From: Streptomyces blattellae
Lineage (GTDB): Bacteria; Actinomycetota; Actinomycetes; Streptomycetales; Streptomycetaceae
Assembly (NCBI RefSeq): GCF_009709555.1
Contig: NZ_WJBG01000248.1
Span: forward strand, 1-64,000
Length of the DNA: 64,000 nt
Reading direction: 5' to 3'
The notes beneath the pieces were generated by a model. The model did not search any database. It was not told the DNA's origin and saw only the letters and a list, made by a program, of their open reading frames with translations. Made by a program: the position numbers and the translations under genes. Below are positions 62,176-64,000 of this stretch, in pieces. How positions within the stretch are numbered: the stretch's first letter is position 1; every line of letters starts with the position of its first letter.

Positions 62176-63507
62176 ATGACCACCGTGTACGAGCAGCGGG
62201 CCGAACCGGCCTCGCGGCTGACCCCCGCGGGCGCTGTGCTGGCCCTGCTGTGGGGCGGGGCGGCGGCCGTGATCGCCCTCTGGTGGACGAACACCGACAC
62301 CGTGGCCGGCACGGACGGCTGGCTGACCGGCGCCGGGCGGATCGCGGGGCTGCTGGGCGGGTACTCCTGCGCGGTGCTGGTCGGCCTGATGGCGCGGGTC
62401 CCGGTGCTGGAGCGGCGGGTCGGCTCGGACCGGGTGGCGCGCTGGCACGCGATGGCGGGCCGCTACACGATCTGTCTGGTGATCGCGCACGCCGTCCTGA
62501 TCACCGCCGGGTACGCCGCCCGGGAACAGGTCTCGCTCCTGGAGGAGGCCAGGACCATCATCTTCGACTACCCGGAGATGATCTCCGCCGCCTTCGGCAC
62601 CGTCATCCTGATCGCCGTCGGGATCACCTCGGCGCGGGCCGCCCGCCGCAAGCTCAGCTACGAGTTCTGGTACTACGTGCACCTGCTCACGTATCTGGGG
62701 ATCTACCTGGCCTTCTGGCACCAGTTGAGGCTGGGCAACGAGATCCACCCCAGGGAAGACGTCTGGCGGGCGCTGTACGGAGGCGTGGCGGCGCTGGTGC
62801 TGTGGTTCCGCGTCCTCGCCCCGGTGTGGCTGAACCTGCGCCACCGGCTGCGGGTGGAGTCCGTGCACAAGGAGGCGCCGGGGGTGTACTCGGTCGTCGT
62901 GACGGGCCGGCACCTGAACGAACTGGGCGCGCGGCCCGGGCAGTTCTTCCGCTGGCGGTTCCTGGCGAAGGGCCTGTGCTGGACGTCGACGCCGTACTCC
63001 CTGTCGGCGCCGCCGCGCCCGGACCGGATGCGCATCACCGTCAAGGCGCTGGGCGACCACAGCACGGCCGTGCCGCGGTTGCGGCCCGGCACCCGGGTGT
63101 GGGCGGAGGGACCGTACGGCTCCCTGACCGTCGACCGGCGCACCGCGCACAAGTCGCTGCTGATCGCGGCAGGCGTCGGCATCACCCCGCTGCGGGCACT
63201 GTTCGAGACGCTGCCGGGCGAGGTCACCCTGCTCTACCGGGCCCGCACGGTCCAGGACCTCGCGCTGGGCGGCGAGCTGGACGCCATCGCGCGGTGGCGC
63301 GGGGCGCGGGTGCTGTACGCGCTGAACGGGCCGGACGGGCAGCGCCCGAACATCACCACGCAGGACCTGAAGGCGTCCGTGCCCGACCTCGTCGCCCACG
63401 ACGTGTACATCTGCGGTCCGCACGCCTTCGCGCAGGAGGTGTACCGGACGCTGCGCGCCGCCGGTGTGCCGGACCGGCGCATCCACCACGAGTCGTTCGA
63501 ACTGTAG
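62176..63507 (+). CDS. Ferric-reductase-like membrane flavoprotein (FRD/FNR type)
   Basis: Protein of 443 residues. Six helices in the first 220 residues carry paired histidines (His91, His105 and His169, His182) suited to two hemes. A ferredoxin-reductase module follows: FAD site RPGQFFRWRF and STPYSLSAPP, NAD(P) site AAGVGITPLRALFE and YICGPHAF. It moves electrons from cytoplasmic NAD(P)H across the membrane. Downstream, 26 bp on, is an FMN-binding protein likely to accept them. The ATG at 62176 is used. Confidence 0.93.
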   Translation: MTTVYEQRAEPASRLTPAGAVLALLWGGAAAVIALWWTNTDTVAGTDGWLTGAGRIAGLLGGYSCAVLVGLMARVPVLERRVGSDRVARWHAMAGRYTICLVIAHAVLITAGYAAREQVSLLEEARTIIFDYPEMISAAFGTVILIAVGITSARAARRKLSYEFWYYVHLLTYLGIYLAFWHQLRLGNEIHPREDVWRALYGGVAALVLWFRVLAPVWLNLRHRLRVESVHKEAPGVYSVVVTGRHLNELGARPGQFFRWRFLAKGLCWTSTPYSLSAPPRPDRMRITVKALGDHSTAVPRLRPGTRVWAEGPYGSLTVDRRTAHKSLLIAAGVGITPLRALFETLPGEVTLLYRARTVQDLALGGELDAIARWRGARVLYALNGPDGQRPNITTQDLKASVPDLVAHDVYICGPHAFAQEVYRTLRAAGVPDRRIHHESFEL

Positions 63508-63533
63508 AGCCACGAGAGCTGTGAGGCGTTGAC

Positions 63534-64000
63534 GTGCATCCGTTGAAGAAGAACCGCCCTCTGCGACGCATCGTCCTGGCGAGCGCCACCACGGTGACCG
63601 GGATGGTGATGCTGCTTGCTCTGAAGCCGCACGAGGCGCCCGAGGCATCGGCGGCTCCCGCCCCGGCTCCGTCGAGCGCTCCGAGCAGCGGGCCCACCGC
63701 CGACTCCGGCGGGAGCGGCGGGTCGTCCACGGGGACGAGGACCATCACCGGCGACTCGGCGCAGACCATCTGGGGCCCCGTCCAGGTCCGCATCACGGTG
63801 GAAGGCGGCAGGCTGACCGATGTCACCGCCATCGTCTACCCGCAGGCCGATCCGTTCGAAACGGCGCTCAACCAGAGCGCCCTGCCGCAGTTGGAGGAGC
63901 AGGCGCTCGCCACCCAGAGCGCCGACATCGACACGGTCTCGGGGGCGACGTACACGAGTGACGGTTACCGCCAGTCACTTCAGTCCGCACTGGACTCCGC
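63534..64000 (+). CDS. FMN-binding domain protein (C-terminus outside window)
   Basis: 155 residues are visible with no stop, so the gene runs off the right edge. The N-terminus HPLKKNRPLRRIVLASATTV is a signal anchor, followed by a Pro/Ser/Gly linker and an FMN-binding domain. The motif DTVSGATYTSDGY matches the D-x2-SGA-T-S/T site at which ApbE-type transferases attach FMN to threonine. The GTG at 63534 follows GAGG. With the upstream reductase this makes an extracytoplasmic flavin electron path. Confidence 0.88.
   Translation, partial: MHPLKKNRPLRRIVLASATTVTGMVMLLALKPHEAPEASAAPAPAPSSAPSSGPTADSGGSGGSSTGTRTITGDSAQTIWGPVQVRITVEGGRLTDVTAIVYPQADPFETALNQSALPQLEEQALATQSADIDTVSGATYTSDGYRQSLQSALDS

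Overview
The window is chromosomal DNA of a high-G+C actinomycete, almost certainly Streptomyces. Evidence: about 70% G+C with strong third-position G/C bias, frequent GTG and TTG starts, GTGA/ATGA gene overlaps, an ssgB sporulation gene, PASTA-less Ser/Thr kinases, and a thrS-HIT-pgsA-pimA-pdxST-yebC neighbourhood that is also found, in part, in mycobacteria. Most of it looks like conserved core chromosome rather than an accessory island. There is no prophage, integrase, CRISPR array or rRNA operon. The one clear mobile element is a group IIC intron at the left edge.

Left part (1-18.2 kb). A group IIC intron with its reverse transcriptase sits directly behind the terminator of yebC. Then, all leftward, come pdxT and pdxS (PLP synthase), a LemA-like protein, and the coupled set for phosphatidylinositol mannoside synthesis (PI-phosphate synthase, acyltransferase, PimA-like mannosyltransferase). 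Facing right are an EF-G paralogue and a large unknown membrane protein. A HIT hydrolase, a decayed ion-channel gene and thrS follow. Two coupled unknown genes, one with a DUF4365/PD-(D/E)XK-like core, diverge from a DEDDh exonuclease.

18.2-26 kb. Between two identical tRNA-Val(CAC) genes lies a carbohydrate locus: a Tat-exported large lyase-like enzyme (exo-rhamnogalacturonan lyase type), a YesL-like membrane protein and an ABC importer without its own ATPase, headed by a LacI-type operator.

26-39 kb. This stretch holds ssgB, a CGNR regulator, small membrane proteins, a DsbA-like oxidoreductase and pabB-pabC (p-aminobenzoate) with a GNAT gene. It also holds a five-gene tRNA cluster (Gly, Cys, three Val-GAC), a membrane Ser/Thr kinase and a SpoU rRNA/tRNA methylase. 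A small gene has been broken by a hairpin repeat.

38-45.5 kb is a late cobalamin block: a siroheme/uroporphyrinogen methylase fusion, an unusual 1326-residue BluB-CobT fusion with about 750 residues of low-complexity N-terminus, and CobL (CbiE-CbiT). 45.6-54.5 kb holds acetyltransferases, a HAD phosphatase, membrane proteins, a sigma-like factor, glpQ, a PlsC-type acyltransferase, a TetR/MFS exporter pair and an aldo/keto reductase.

54.6-64 kb holds argG-argH with ARG boxes, a secreted protein made of two near-identical domains, a leaderless flavin-oxidase-like gene, an L,D-transpeptidase and an OmpR-type two-component system. The system diverges from a ferric-reductase-like membrane flavoprotein followed by an FMN-binding (flavinylation-motif) protein cut by the window end. 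No single locus is demonstrably a new system. The best candidates are the DUF4365-type nuclease-like pair beside the exonuclease, the BluB-CobT fusion, the two-component-controlled extracytoplasmic flavin module, and the duplicated secreted protein.
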